A stretch of DNA of 64,000 nt from Betaproteobacteria bacterium. Lineage in GTDB: Bacteria > Pseudomonadota > Gammaproteobacteria > Burkholderiales > Casimicrobiaceae. Below the pieces are notes generated by a model that made no database searches, was not told where the DNA came from, and saw only the letters and a program-made list of their open reading frames with translations. The first letter of the stretch is position 1; each line of letters begins with the position of its first letter. Positions 46,849-55,912 of this stretch are shown piece after piece. Where the stretch lies: the NCBI GenBank assembly GCA_016717855.1, contig JADKEV010000012.1, forward strand, positions 62,001 through 126,000. Direction: 5' to 3'. The position numbers and the translations under genes were made by a program.

Positions 46849-49062
46849 TCAGCCGTGGTACATCGGTTCGAGCACTGCTGCCTGCGGGTGCGCCGCCGCA
46901 TGCAAGGGCGGGGCCGCCGGCGCGCGGCGCTGGAACACGATGGGTTGGGCGGCTCGCCGGTGGTCGGGCAGCGCGCCGTGCAGGTCGAGCTGCGGATCGT
47001 GCGCGGCACAGAACGCGGCGGCCTGATGCACCCAGGCATCGATGCCCGCGAAGACGGCGGGCCAGTCCCGGTCCGGCAGCGGGGCGCCTTCGACGGCGGG
47101 AGCGAAGGCGAGCGCGAACGCGGACGCGAACGTCGGGAGCGGCTCGACCACGGCGGCCGGCGCCTTGCCCGCGAGCGCGGCGGCCAGTTCCCCGAGATCG
47201 TCGATCCTGTGCCTGACCTTGAAGGTTGCCACGGGATTGAGCAGGTCGTGGATGCCTTGCGCGATCAGCTGCACGTCATTGCGCGCGCATTCGACGGCCG
47301 CCGCGGTCCGGTGCTGGGCGTGGAACGCGTCGCGGTAGCGCCGCTCGTGCGCGGCGGAGAAGAACGCCGCGCCGATGAACACCTGCGCGGCGCCCGCGCA
47401 CTCGCCGCCGCCCAGTTGCGCCGGCTTGAAGTCGTCGGCGTCGCCGTAGTCCTTGAGCAGCGCCTCGACTTCGTCCGGCTGCACGCTTGTCAGATCCGCG
47501 AACAGCTCGTTGAAGTACGCATCCGGCTGCCGGTGCACCCAGGCGAAGAACCGTTCGCCGTCCGCCTGCGCGGACTGGTACGTGGCGACCACGCGCTCGA
47601 CGGCGGCGATCGTGCGCACGACCGGCACCGACGGCCCCTTGCGGGCGAGCCGGCCGCCGGCCGTGCCGTCGCCGCCCAGATAAAACTGGTAGTGCGGGAT
47701 CAGCTTGCCGTGCAGCCGGCGGCCTTCCCCATAGAGGCCGATGTCGCCGGTTTCGGGTTGCGCGCAGCCGTTGTGGCATCCCGACACCCGCACGCGCAGT
47801 CCGGGCGCCCTGGCGGTGAGCAGCGCGCCCATTTCCTGGCTGCCGGTGATGCCGAGGCGGCAGGTCCAGGTGCCCGGGCAGGCGACGATGTTGTCGCCGT
47901 CCGTGGGCACGTCGAAGCCGACCGCCCGGATCGCTTCGATCACCGAGGGCACCTGCGACTTCGGCACGTCGCGGATGACCAGGTTCTGGTCCTGCGTGGT
48001 GCGGATCTGCTCGAGGCCGAAGTTGCGCAGCAGCGTGGCGAGTCCGTGCCATTGCCCGGCCCTGACGTGGCCCAGCGCGACGCTGACCGGCACGGTGAAC
48101 AGTCCGGGCTGGCGTTGCGCGTACACGGCGCGCGGGGCGCCCGGTCCGGGCGCGGGAACGTCCTCCGGCACACGCCACGCGCCAACCGGGCCCCTGGTCG
48201 CGGCCAGCGCTTCACGGCTGCGCGCGAACTCCTGCCGGTAGCGGGCGACGAAACCGGTTTGGCCAAAGCGTTCGACCAGGAACTTGATCCGCGACTTGGC
48301 GCGCTTGGTGCGGTCCGAATGCTTGTTGTGCAGCGTGATCACCGCTTCCATTGCCGCCAGCAGTTCGGCCTCGGGCACGAAGGCATCGACGGTGACCGCC
48401 TCGCGCGGCTTGTGGCCCAGGCCGCCGCCGGCGACCAGCTTGAATCCGGGCTGGCCATCGCGTGTCGTGGCGATCACGCCCAGGTCATGGAGCATGCCTT
48501 GCGCGCAGTCCGACTCGCACGCCGAGAAGCTGATCTTGAACTTGCGCGGCAGTTGCTGGTTGAGCGGATTGCGCAGGAAGTGCACGACCGCGCCTTCGAC
48601 GTGCTTGTTGATGTCGGTGCGCTCCTTCGGGCAGGCGCCGGCCATCGCGCACGCGGTGATGTTGCGGACCGTGTTGGAACAGGCTTCGCGCGTGGTCAGG
48701 TTGGCCTGCGCCAGCCGGTGCATCGCCGCCGGCGTCCGGCCCAGCGGTATGAAGTGGATCTGCACCGATTCGCGGGTCGTGATGTGCGCGGCCGGGTGTT
48801 GGGCGAATTGCGCCGCCACCTCGCCGATCGCATCGAGCTGGTCGGCGTTGAGCGCGCCGCCCGGCGCCTTGACCCGCAGCATGTTGACACCGGACTGGCG
48901 CTGGCCGTAGGCGCCCATCTGCAGGCGCAGCGCGGTGAAGCGGTCATCCGGAATCTCGCTGCGGGCATGCGCCGCCACGGCGTCGCCGTAGCGGTCGATT
49001 TCGAGCGGGTCGGCGAGGGCGGTCTCGATCTTGAAGGTGGCAGGTTCGGCGATGGTGTTCAT
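46849..49062 (-). CDS. Sirohaem nitrite/sulfite reductase with a C-terminal extension
   Basis: A 737-residue sirohaem-[4Fe-4S] reductase with two tandem ferredoxin-like/SiR repeats. The C-terminal half has the canonical ligands CPGTWTC (395-401) and CHNGC (429-433). The N-terminal half also has a Cys-x5-Cys (138-144) and Cys-x3-Cys (182-186), which is unusual. About 190 residues follow the last SiR repeat (GGGECAGAAQVFIGAAFF...), beyond the length of CysI. The ATG at 49062 is chosen because the longer frame encodes a non-homologous start. It is probably the sulfite reductase of cysteine synthesis, since sirohaem genes follow immediately; nitrite is the alternative. Confidence 0.88.
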   Translation of the reverse strand: MNTIAEPATFKIETALADPLEIDRYGDAVAAHARSEIPDDRFTALRLQMGAYGQRQSGVNMLRVKAPGGALNADQLDAIGEVAAQFAQHPAAHITTRESVQIHFIPLGRTPAAMHRLAQANLTTREACSNTVRNITACAMAGACPKERTDINKHVEGAVVHFLRNPLNQQLPRKFKISFSACESDCAQGMLHDLGVIATTRDGQPGFKLVAGGGLGHKPREAVTVDAFVPEAELLAAMEAVITLHNKHSDRTKRAKSRIKFLVERFGQTGFVARYRQEFARSREALAATRGPVGAWRVPEDVPAPGPGAPRAVYAQRQPGLFTVPVSVALGHVRAGQWHGLATLLRNFGLEQIRTTQDQNLVIRDVPKSQVPSVIEAIRAVGFDVPTDGDNIVACPGTWTCRLGITGSQEMGALLTARAPGLRVRVSGCHNGCAQPETGDIGLYGEGRRLHGKLIPHYQFYLGGDGTAGGRLARKGPSVPVVRTIAAVERVVATYQSAQADGERFFAWVHRQPDAYFNELFADLTSVQPDEVEALLKDYGDADDFKPAQLGGGECAGAAQVFIGAAFFSAAHERRYRDAFHAQHRTAAAVECARNDVQLIAQGIHDLLNPVATFKVRHRIDDLGELAAALAGKAPAAVVEPLPTFASAFALAFAPAVEGAPLPDRDWPAVFAGIDAWVHQAAAFCAAHDPQLDLHGALPDHRRAAQPIVFQRRAPAAPPLHAAAHPQAAVLEPMYHG

Positions 49063-49185
49063 GGCGGTCCGGGTTTGGGTGGCAGGCATGCGGCCCGCGC
49101 GTGTCTGAACACGAATCCGGGCGGCGAACAGGCCGAAGATACCGAAACACGCATATGAATAGAAATACATAATCCGGCTTTCTAT

Positions 49186-49200
49186 ATTCAAAAAGAGAAT
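49186..49200 (-). promoter_or_regulatory. Possible CysB/LysR-type site upstream of the sulfite reductase
   Basis: In the A+T-rich 240-bp gap between the reductase and livK genes the minus strand reads ATTCTCTTTTTGAAT, an inverted repeat ATTC-N7-GAAT, about 125 bp upstream of the reductase ATG. LysR-type regulators such as CysB bind sites of this kind. This is a candidate by pattern only. Confidence 0.35.
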
Positions 49201-49302
49201 AATCGGCCTTTCGTTTGCACTCCCGCGCTGTTAACATCCGCTGGCAGTCATAACAGCAGGCCGGTTGAAGTTTTTCAGTCAAGACGGACCCAAGGAGGAA
49301 AC

Positions 49303-50523
49303 ATGCAATTGCGACACGGAGCGGCCGCCCTCGCGCTGGCGGCAGGATGCATCGCGGGCAACGCCCTCGCGCAATCGATCAAGATCGCCTACATCGACCC
49401 GCTGTCGGGCGCCTTCGCCAACGTCGGCGAGGCCGGCGCCTCGCAGTTCCAGATGGTGATCGAAGACATCAACGCGAAGGGCGGCGTGCTCGGCGGGCGC
49501 AAGCTCGAGCTGGTGAAGTTCGACAACAAGACCAGCCCGCAGGAGAGCCTGATCCAGTTCAAGGCGGTGACCGACCAGGGCATCCGCTACATCACGCAGG
49601 GCAACGGCTCGTCGGTGGCCGGCGTGCTGATCGACGCGGTCAACAAGTGGAACGAGCGCAATCCGGACAAGACCGTGCTGTTCCTCAATTACGCCGCGGT
49701 CGATCCCGACTTCACCAACGACAAGTGCAGCTTCTGGCACTTCCGCTTCGACGCCAACAGCGACATGAAGATGCAGGCGCTGACGAGTTTCATCGCGAAA
49801 AGACCGGCGATCAAGAAGGTGTACCTGTTCAACCAGGACTACCAGTTCGGCAAGCAGGTGTCGCGCGCGGCCAACGAGATGCTGGGCAAGAAGCGGCCCG
49901 ACATCAAGATCGTCGGCGACGAGTTCATCGGGCTGGGCAAGGTCAAGGACTTCGCGCCCTACGTGGCCAAGATCAAGGCGACCGGCGCCGACACCGTCAT
50001 CACCGGGAACTGGGGCAACGACCTGACGCTGTTCGTCAAGGCGGCGCGCGAAGCGGGCCTGAAGTCCGACTTCTACACGTACTACGGCGGCGGCCTCGGC
50101 ACCCCGGCGGCGCTCGGCGCATCGGCGGAAGGCAAGGTCAAGCAGATCACCGAGTGGCACATCAACATTCCGAACACGCCGATCCTGCCGTTCGCGCAGG
50201 AGTTCAAGAAGCGGACCAAGATCGATCTCTACTACGGACGGGTCAACGTCCAGATGCGGATGTTCGCCGCGGCGCTCAACTCTGCCGGCAGCGACGATCC
50301 GGCCAAGGTCGCGACGGCGCTCGAAGGCATGTTCCTGTCGACCGAAATCGGCGACGTGGAGATGCGCAAGGACGATCACCAGCTTCTGCAGAACCTGTAC
50401 ATCTCGACCTTCACCAAGGTCGACGGCAAGAATCCGAAGTACGACCTCGAGGGTACCGGCTTCGCCCCTCACCGACACGTCGAGCTGCCGCATCGACTGC
50501 GCTGCCGACCACCTGCAAGATGA
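49303..50523 (+). CDS. livK: Branched-chain amino acid ABC transporter substrate-binding protein, C-terminal frameshift
   Basis: A periplasmic type-1 binding protein (406 residues as read). The signal peptide ends near AGNALAQSIKIAY, followed by the family blocks DPLSGAFANVGEAG, DNKTSPQESL and YLFNQDYQFGKQVSR. A strong AAGGAGGAAAC precedes the ATG. The last 20 or so residues (APHRHVELPHRLRCRPPAR) are not family-like; a one-base shift at about 50465-50490 restores the usual ALPTTCKMKRP end, finishing at 50537. The gap is probably a sequencing error. It is the first gene of the livKHMGF operon; ligands may be branched-chain or aromatic compounds. Confidence 0.9.
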   Translation: MQLRHGAAALALAAGCIAGNALAQSIKIAYIDPLSGAFANVGEAGASQFQMVIEDINAKGGVLGGRKLELVKFDNKTSPQESLIQFKAVTDQGIRYITQGNGSSVAGVLIDAVNKWNERNPDKTVLFLNYAAVDPDFTNDKCSFWHFRFDANSDMKMQALTSFIAKRPAIKKVYLFNQDYQFGKQVSRAANEMLGKKRPDIKIVGDEFIGLGKVKDFAPYVAKIKATGADTVITGNWGNDLTLFVKAAREAGLKSDFYTYYGGGLGTPAALGASAEGKVKQITEWHINIPNTPILPFAQEFKKRTKIDLYYGRVNVQMRMFAAALNSAGSDDPAKVATALEGMFLSTEIGDVEMRKDDHQLLQNLYISTFTKVDGKNPKYDLEGTGFAPHRHVELPHRLRCRPPAR

Positions 50524-50579
50524 AGCGGCCGGCCTGAACCGCGCCTGCCGCCGGGACGAACGGCGGCGGGCTCTTTCCC

Positions 50580-51518
50580 TTGGAGTTCTTTCTCGTTTCG
50601 TTGCTGAACGGCGTCAGCTACGGCCTGCTGCTGTTCATGCTTTCGTCCGGCCTCACGCTGATCTTCAGCATGATGGGCGTGCTCAATTTCGCCCACGCCA
50701 GCTTCTACATGCTGGGCGCGTACTTCGCCTACCAGATCAGCACCGCCGTCGGCTTCTGGCCGGCGCTCGTCCTCGCCCCGCTGCTGGTGGGCGTGGTCGG
50801 CGGCGCGATCGAGCGCTACGGCCTGCGCCGCGTCCATCGCTACGGCCACGTGCCCGAGCTGCTGTTCACCTTCGGCCTGGCGTACCTGATCGAGGAAGTC
50901 GTCCACCTGATCTGGGGCCGGATCGCCGTCGATTACAGGATCCCGGAGGCCCTGGACTTCGGCGCCTTCCAGGTCTTCGACTCGCTGTATCCGGCGTACC
51001 GCGTGTTCATGATGGCGGTGTCGATCGCGATGCTGGGCGCGCTGTACTGGACGCTGACCCGCACGCGCATCGGGCTGATCATCCGCGCGGCGCTCACGCA
51101 CGCCGACATGGTGCAGGCGCTGGGACATAATGTCCCGCGCGTGTTCATGCTGGTGTTCGGCGGCGGCTGCGCGCTGGCGGCGCTGGCCGGCGTCATCGGC
51201 GGCAACGCGTTCGTCACCGAGCCGGCGATGGCCGCCGCGGTGGGCAGCATCGTCTTCGTCGTGATCGTCGTCGGCGGCCTGGGCTCGCTCGCCGGCGCCT
51301 TCATCGCTTCGCTCGCCATCGGCGTCATCCAGACCTTCGCCGTCGCGCTCGACTGGTCGCTGCTGGACACGTTTCGCGAAGTCGGCTGGACCGGCGAAGC
51401 CGCACGCGCGATCGGGACGATCAAGCTGTCGCAATTCGCGCCGGTGCTGCCGTACATCCTGATGGTGCTGATCCTGATCTTCCGGCCGCGGGGCCTGCTG
51501 GGCAGGCGCGACACATGA
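50580..51518 (+). CDS. livH: Branched-chain amino acid ABC transporter permease LivH
   Basis: A 312-residue integral membrane permease with about eight hydrophobic segments. The N-terminal GVSYGLLLFMLSSGLTLIFSMMGVLNFAHASFYMLGAY and the cytoplasmic-loop region TRIGLIIRAALTHADMVQALGHN identify LivH. Translation starts at TTG (50580). The end overlaps livM by 4 bp. Confidence 0.94.
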   Translation: MEFFLVSLLNGVSYGLLLFMLSSGLTLIFSMMGVLNFAHASFYMLGAYFAYQISTAVGFWPALVLAPLLVGVVGGAIERYGLRRVHRYGHVPELLFTFGLAYLIEEVVHLIWGRIAVDYRIPEALDFGAFQVFDSLYPAYRVFMMAVSIAMLGALYWTLTRTRIGLIIRAALTHADMVQALGHNVPRVFMLVFGGGCALAALAGVIGGNAFVTEPAMAAAVGSIVFVVIVVGGLGSLAGAFIASLAIGVIQTFAVALDWSLLDTFREVGWTGEAARAIGTIKLSQFAPVLPYILMVLILIFRPRGLLGRRDT

Positions 51519-52777
51519 AAGGGCGCCCGCACCTGGTTGCCGCGCTGCCGGCGCTCGCCTGCCTGGTCGCGCTGCCCTTCGTCTTTCCGCAGGGCTTCGC
51601 GCTGTCGCTGATGTGCCAGATGGGGATCGCGACCATCTTCGCACTGTCGTACAACATGCTGCTCGGGCAGACCGGCCTGCTGTCGTTCGGGCACGCCGTG
51701 TACTTCGGGCTGGGGGCGTTCTGCGCAATGCATGTGCTGCGCTGGGCGGGGGGCAGCGGTGGCGGCGGCGCGTGGGTCGTGATCGCGCTGCCGCTCGTCG
51801 GCGGGCTCGGCGGCCTGATTGCCGGGATCGTGCTGGGCGCGATCACGACGCGGCGCGCCGGGACGATCTTCGCCATGATCTCGCTCGGCGTCGGCGAAAT
51901 GGTGGCGTCGGTCGCGCCGATGTTCCCGGCGCTGTTCGGCGGCGAGGCCGGCCTCAACGCCAACCGCGTGTTCGGCGCGCCGCTGTTCGGCATCACCTTC
52001 GGTCCGCAGCGGCAGGTCTACTACCTGATCGTCGCCTGGGCGCTGCTGGCCGCCTGGGGCATGCATGCGCTCACGCGCACGCCGCTGGGCCGGATGGCCA
52101 ACGCGGCCCGCGACAATCCGGAGCGCGCGCAGTTCGTCGGCTACCACCCGCAGATGGTGCGCTTCCTGATGCTCGCGCTGTCCGGCTTCTTCGCGGGCAT
52201 CGCCGGGGGCCTGTCGGCGATCAACTACGAGATCGTCACCGGCGAGTCGCTGGGCGCGCACACCTCGGCGCTGGTGCTGCTGATGGCTTTCATCGGCGGC
52301 ATCGGCCAGTTCTACGGGCCCATCATCGGCGCGGTGCTGGTCACGTTCCTGCAGACCGCGCTGTCGCAGTACACGCACGCGTGGCTGTTCTACTTCGGAC
52401 TCTTCTTCCTGTTCATGGTGCTCGAGGCGCCGGGCGGCATCGCCAGCCTGGTCCAGCTGCATCGCGAGCCGTGGCGGCAGGGGCTGCTGCGCTGGGTCTG
52501 GCCGCAATACGCATTGGCGGCGCTGCCGGTCGCGCTGACGCTGGCCGGCCTGATCGGCGTGGTCGAGCTGGTCTACCGGGTCGCGGGCGGCGTCGAGGCG
52601 GGCGAGACATCGTGGAAGCTGTTCGGCAACGCGATCGACGCCACCCGCTGGCAACCGTGGGCGCTGGCGTTGTTGCTGTTCGCGGGTGGCGGCGCCTGGC
52701 TGCGCCGCGCGTGGAGCGGCGTCGCCTGGCAGTGGAAGATGGTGCTGCTCGCCACCGCGCGGGGCAAGGACCGATGA
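51515..52777 (+). CDS. livM: Branched-chain amino acid ABC transporter permease LivM
   Basis: A 420-residue membrane permease, partner of LivH. Segments NMLLGQTGLLSFGHAVYFGLGAF and GRMANAARDNPERAQFVGYHPQMV (the coupling-helix region) are LivM hallmarks. A C-terminal tail of two further membrane segments, residues about 330-400, is longer than usual. It is coupled at both ends by ATGA overlaps with livH and livG. Confidence 0.94.
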   Translation: MKGRPHLVAALPALACLVALPFVFPQGFALSLMCQMGIATIFALSYNMLLGQTGLLSFGHAVYFGLGAFCAMHVLRWAGGSGGGGAWVVIALPLVGGLGGLIAGIVLGAITTRRAGTIFAMISLGVGEMVASVAPMFPALFGGEAGLNANRVFGAPLFGITFGPQRQVYYLIVAWALLAAWGMHALTRTPLGRMANAARDNPERAQFVGYHPQMVRFLMLALSGFFAGIAGGLSAINYEIVTGESLGAHTSALVLLMAFIGGIGQFYGPIIGAVLVTFLQTALSQYTHAWLFYFGLFFLFMVLEAPGGIASLVQLHREPWRQGLLRWVWPQYALAALPVALTLAGLIGVVELVYRVAGGVEAGETSWKLFGNAIDATRWQPWALALLLFAGGGAWLRRAWSGVAWQWKMVLLATARGKDR

Positions 52778-53559
52778 GTTCCGCGCCGGTCCTGCAGCTG
52801 GCGGGCGTCCACAAGACATTCGGCCAGACCGCGATCATCCGCGGCGTCGACCTCGATCTCGTCGCGGGCGAGCGGCACGCGCTGATCGGGCCCAACGGCG
52901 CCGGCAAGTCGACGCTGTTCAACCTGATCAGCGGCCGGCTGCACGCGACCGCGGGGACGATACGCCTGCGCGGCGCCGACATCACGCGGGCGACGCCGCA
53001 GGCGATCAACCGGATGGGGCTGGCGCGCAGTTTCCAGGTCACCAACCTGTTCCACCGGATGACGGTGTTCGAGAACCTGCGCTGCGGCGCGCTGCGGTCG
53101 CGCGGCGGCGGTTACGCGTTCTGGCGCCGGGTGGACGGCGTGGCGGAGGCTAACGCGCGCGCGGACGAGGTACTCGACGCCATCGGCCTGGCGCGCCGGC
53201 GCGAGGCCACCGCGGGCGAGCTCACCTATGCCGAGCAGCGCGCGCTGGAGATCGGCGTGACGATCGCCTGCGGGGCGGACGTGATCCTGCTCGACGAACC
53301 GACGGCCGGGATGAGCCGGTCCGAGTCCGCCGCCGCGGTGGCGCTGATCAGGAAAGTCACCGCGGGCAAGACGCTGGTCATGGTGGAGCACGACATGGAT
53401 GTCGTCTTCGGCCTGGCCGACCGGGTCTCGGTGCTGGTCTACGGCGAGGTCATCGCCACCGGCGCGCCCGACGCCATCCATGCCAATGCGCGCGTGCAGG
53501 AGGCGTACCTGGGGACGGGGCTGGCGCAGGCCGGCGCGGCGGAGACGGCGCATGCTTAG
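52774..53559 (+). CDS. livG: Branched-chain amino acid ABC transporter ATP-binding protein LivG
   Basis: A 261-residue ABC ATPase: Walker A GPNGAGKST (residues about 39-47), Q-loop FQVTNLF, a signature-like ELTYAEQRALEIG in place of LSGGQ (a variant seen in LivG), Walker B VILLDEPTAGM and the switch His in VEHDMDVVF. The ATG at 52774 overlaps the livM stop. Its end overlaps livF by 8 bp. Confidence 0.94.
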   Translation: MSSAPVLQLAGVHKTFGQTAIIRGVDLDLVAGERHALIGPNGAGKSTLFNLISGRLHATAGTIRLRGADITRATPQAINRMGLARSFQVTNLFHRMTVFENLRCGALRSRGGGYAFWRRVDGVAEANARADEVLDAIGLARRREATAGELTYAEQRALEIGVTIACGADVILLDEPTAGMSRSESAAAVALIRKVTAGKTLVMVEHDMDVVFGLADRVSVLVYGEVIATGAPDAIHANARVQEAYLGTGLAQAGAAETAHA

Positions 53560-54250
53560 CGTCTCCAACCTGCACGCGTTCTACGGCAAGAGCCACGTGC
53601 TGCACGGCGTGAACCTCTTCGTCGGTCGCGGCGAGATCGTCAGCCTGCTCGGACGCAACGGCGTCGGGCGCTCGACGACGATCAAGGCCATCATGGGCCT
53701 GGTCAGCGCGCGCGGCACCGTCGCCTTCCAGGGCCGCGACGACCTGGTGGGACTCAAGCCGCACGAAATCGCGCTGCGCGGCCTGGGCTACGTGCCCGAG
53801 GACCGCGCGATCTTCCCCGACATCACCGTGCGCGAGAACCTGCTGCTGGGGAGCAAGGGCCGGCAGGCGACGCCCCGCTGGACCATGGACGACATGTTCG
53901 CGCTGTTTCCGCGGCTGGAAGAGCGCGCCGACACCGCGGCCGGCGTGCTCTCCGGCGGCGAACAGCAGATGCTGACCCTGTGCCGGACGCTGATCGGCGA
54001 CCCCGACCTGATCATGATCGACGAGCCGACCGAGGGACTGGCCCCGCTGATCGTCGGGCAGGTCGCGGAACTGCTGCGCGAGATCAAGCGGCGCGGCGTG
54101 TCGATCCTGCTCGTCGAACAGAAGCTTGCCATCGCGCTGGACATTTCCGATCGGGTCTACGTGATGGGCCACGGCGCGGTAGTTTTCGAAGGCACGCCGG
54201 CGCAATTGCGCGAGAACGACCGCGTGCGCAAGGAGTGGCTGGCGGTCTGA
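53552..54250 (+). CDS. livF: Branched-chain amino acid ABC transporter ATP-binding protein LivF
   Basis: A 232-residue ABC ATPase: signature LSGGEQQML, Walker B LIMIDEPTEGL, and the D-loop and H-loop (VEQKLAIALDISDRV) intact. In Walker A the conserved lysine is replaced by arginine (GRNGVGRSTT, residues about 34-43, instead of GKST/GKTT), which may reduce ATP hydrolysis. It is the last gene of the liv operon and overlaps livG by 8 bp. Confidence 0.93.
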   Translation: MLSVSNLHAFYGKSHVLHGVNLFVGRGEIVSLLGRNGVGRSTTIKAIMGLVSARGTVAFQGRDDLVGLKPHEIALRGLGYVPEDRAIFPDITVRENLLLGSKGRQATPRWTMDDMFALFPRLEERADTAAGVLSGGEQQMLTLCRTLIGDPDLIMIDEPTEGLAPLIVGQVAELLREIKRRGVSILLVEQKLAIALDISDRVYVMGHGAVVFEGTPAQLRENDRVRKEWLAV

Positions 54251-54467
54251 CGGGCCGGGCCGCGCGCTCTGCGCAGCGTACGGGTGATGACGGGGACCGG
54301 TGCGCCAGGAATCCAATCGCGGCCAACGTGCGCCAACGCACAGACCTCTCCGCACCGTCTCTGTAACCTTGGAACTGGTTGGGAGGCATTCGTTTTTCGA
54401 GGGGACGATTGCAGCAGTACCAGTACCGTCCTTCAGGCCCTCAGCCCTTTCTATCCAAGGAAAAATC

Positions 54468-54782
54468 ATGACAAACATCATTCGCAAATTCGCAGCTTTC
54501 GCAAGCGTGGCCCTTCTGGCGGTAACGCTCGGGTGCGCATCGACGTCCAAGCAGGAAGGCACCGGCCAGTACGTGGACGACACGGTCATCACCACCAAGG
54601 TCAAGGCTGCCATGCTGGCGGATCCGACGACCAAGGTGCTGCAGGTCAATGTCGAGACGTTCAAGGGCGCGGTGCAACTGAGCGGTTTCGTCGACAACCA
54701 GACCGTAGCCAACCGCGCAGTTGAAGTCGCGCGCGGCGTCGCCGGCGTGACCATGGTCAAGAACGACATGCGGATTCGCTAG
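54468..54782 (+). CDS. BON domain lipoprotein
   Basis: A 104-residue lipoprotein (signal ending ALLAVTLGCAS, lipidated Cys about 23) with one BON domain, DDTVITTKVKAAMLADPTTKVLQVNVETFKGAVQLSGFV and the terminal VVKNDMRIR-like end (AGVTMVKNDMRIR). BON domains bind phospholipid and stabilise the envelope under osmotic stress. An AAGGAAAAATC ribosome site precedes the ATG at 54468. It is separate from the liv operon by 217 bp with no gene in between. Confidence 0.92.
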   Translation: MTNIIRKFAAFASVALLAVTLGCASTSKQEGTGQYVDDTVITTKVKAAMLADPTTKVLQVNVETFKGAVQLSGFVDNQTVANRAVEVARGVAGVTMVKNDMRIR

Positions 54783-54842
54783 TTCGGGAATCAGCAGTAA
54801 CCCGCGGCCGCGGCTCCCCCGCCGCCGTTGCGGGCGCAGCAA

Positions 54843-54876
54843 CAGAACGCCCCCGGCTCCGCCGCGGGGCGTTCTG
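54843..54876 (+). terminator. Strong hairpin after the BON gene, possible terminator
   Basis: Perfect 11-bp arms CAGAACGCCCC (54843-54853) and GGGGCGTTCTG (54866-54876). It lies about 60 bp after the BON stop. There is no long U-run (only GCGTTTGC follows), so termination is likely but not certain. Confidence 0.5.
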
Positions 54877-55044
54877 CGTTTGCAGGGCGTTCCGCCCGTC
54901 GGCGCATGCTTGCATTCGGGTGTGCCGTGCACCACATACGGTGTAGACTTTGCCGGATCGACGGTCCGGCATTCGCGCGCCGGGCCGATTCGCCGGCGCA
55001 ACGCCGGCCGCACCGTTTACTCCTGCCGAAATAAGGTGATTGCC

Positions 55045-55912
55045 ATGCCCGCTCCCGCTACGAATCCTGCGCAGAATTACTTGCTGGCGGCGCTCCCTGC
55101 GGCCGACTACGCACGCCTGCTGCCCGACCTGGAGCCCATTGTGATGCCGCTGGGGTGGCCGTGTACGAACCGGCGGCCACATGGGCTACGTCTATTTCCC
55201 GACCACCAGCATTGTGTCATTGCTTTACGTGACCGAAAACGGTGCGTCGGCGGAGATAGCGATCGCCGGTAACGAAGGGCTGGTCGGCATCGCGCTGTTC
55301 ATGGGCGGCGAGAGCACGCCCAGCCGGGCGGTCGTGCAAAGCGCGGGCGGGGGCTTCCGGCTCAAGGCCGGCGTGCTGAAGAGGGAATTCGCGCGCGGCG
55401 GCGCTTTGCAGCACCTGGCGCTGCGCTACACGCAGGCGCTGATCACCCAGATGTCGCAGACGGCGGTTTGCAACCGGCACCATACGGTGGACCAGCAACT
55501 GTGCCGCTGGCTGCTGCTCTCCCGGGACCGCCTGGCGAACGACCAGCTGAAGATGACGCAGGAGTTGATCGCCAACATGCTGGGCGTGCGCCGCGAAGGC
55601 GTGACCGAGGCCGCGGGCAACCTGCAGGCGGCGGGGCTGATTCATTATTCGCGCGGCAACATCACCATCCTGAACCGCGCCGGACTGGAAAAACGGGTCT
55701 GTGAATGCTACGGCGTGGTCAAGCGTGAGTTCGACCGCCTGCTGCCGTACCGGCTGGACGAGGCGATGATCTCGGGAGCGAGCGCTGAGTTGCGGCGACG
55801 TCCTCCCCACTGGGGGGACCTGCGACTGCCGCGGATGACGACAATGATGTTGCCCTGCCCTCGGACCATGTTCGGCGACGCTGCCCTGCGCGACGCGGAG
55901 AGCCGTTCGTGA
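55045..55912 (+). pseudogene. Crp/Fnr family transcriptional regulator with two frame breaks near the start
   Basis: A cyclic-nucleotide-like sensor plus helix-turn-helix regulator. The start MPAPATNPAQNYLLAALPA in frame 1 leads, after two missing bases at about 55150-55175, into MGYVYFPTTSIVSLLYVTENG and the complete remaining protein: the sensor beta barrel, then QELIANMLGVRREGVTEAAGNLQAAGL (HTH). The two shifts fall within about 20 bp, suggesting an error in a G+C-rich run. The stop overlaps the next GTG start as GTGA (55909-55912), so it leads a signalling operon. Confidence 0.82.

Noticed and set aside
45937..49158. Plus-strand frame of about 1070 codons
   Set aside because: It is antisense to the sulfite reductase and CobA genes, with no recognisable protein features; typical of G+C-rich DNA.
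50933..52819. Minus-strand frame of about 630 codons
   Set aside because: Antisense to livH and livM; composition is Arg/Gln/His-rich and not protein-like.
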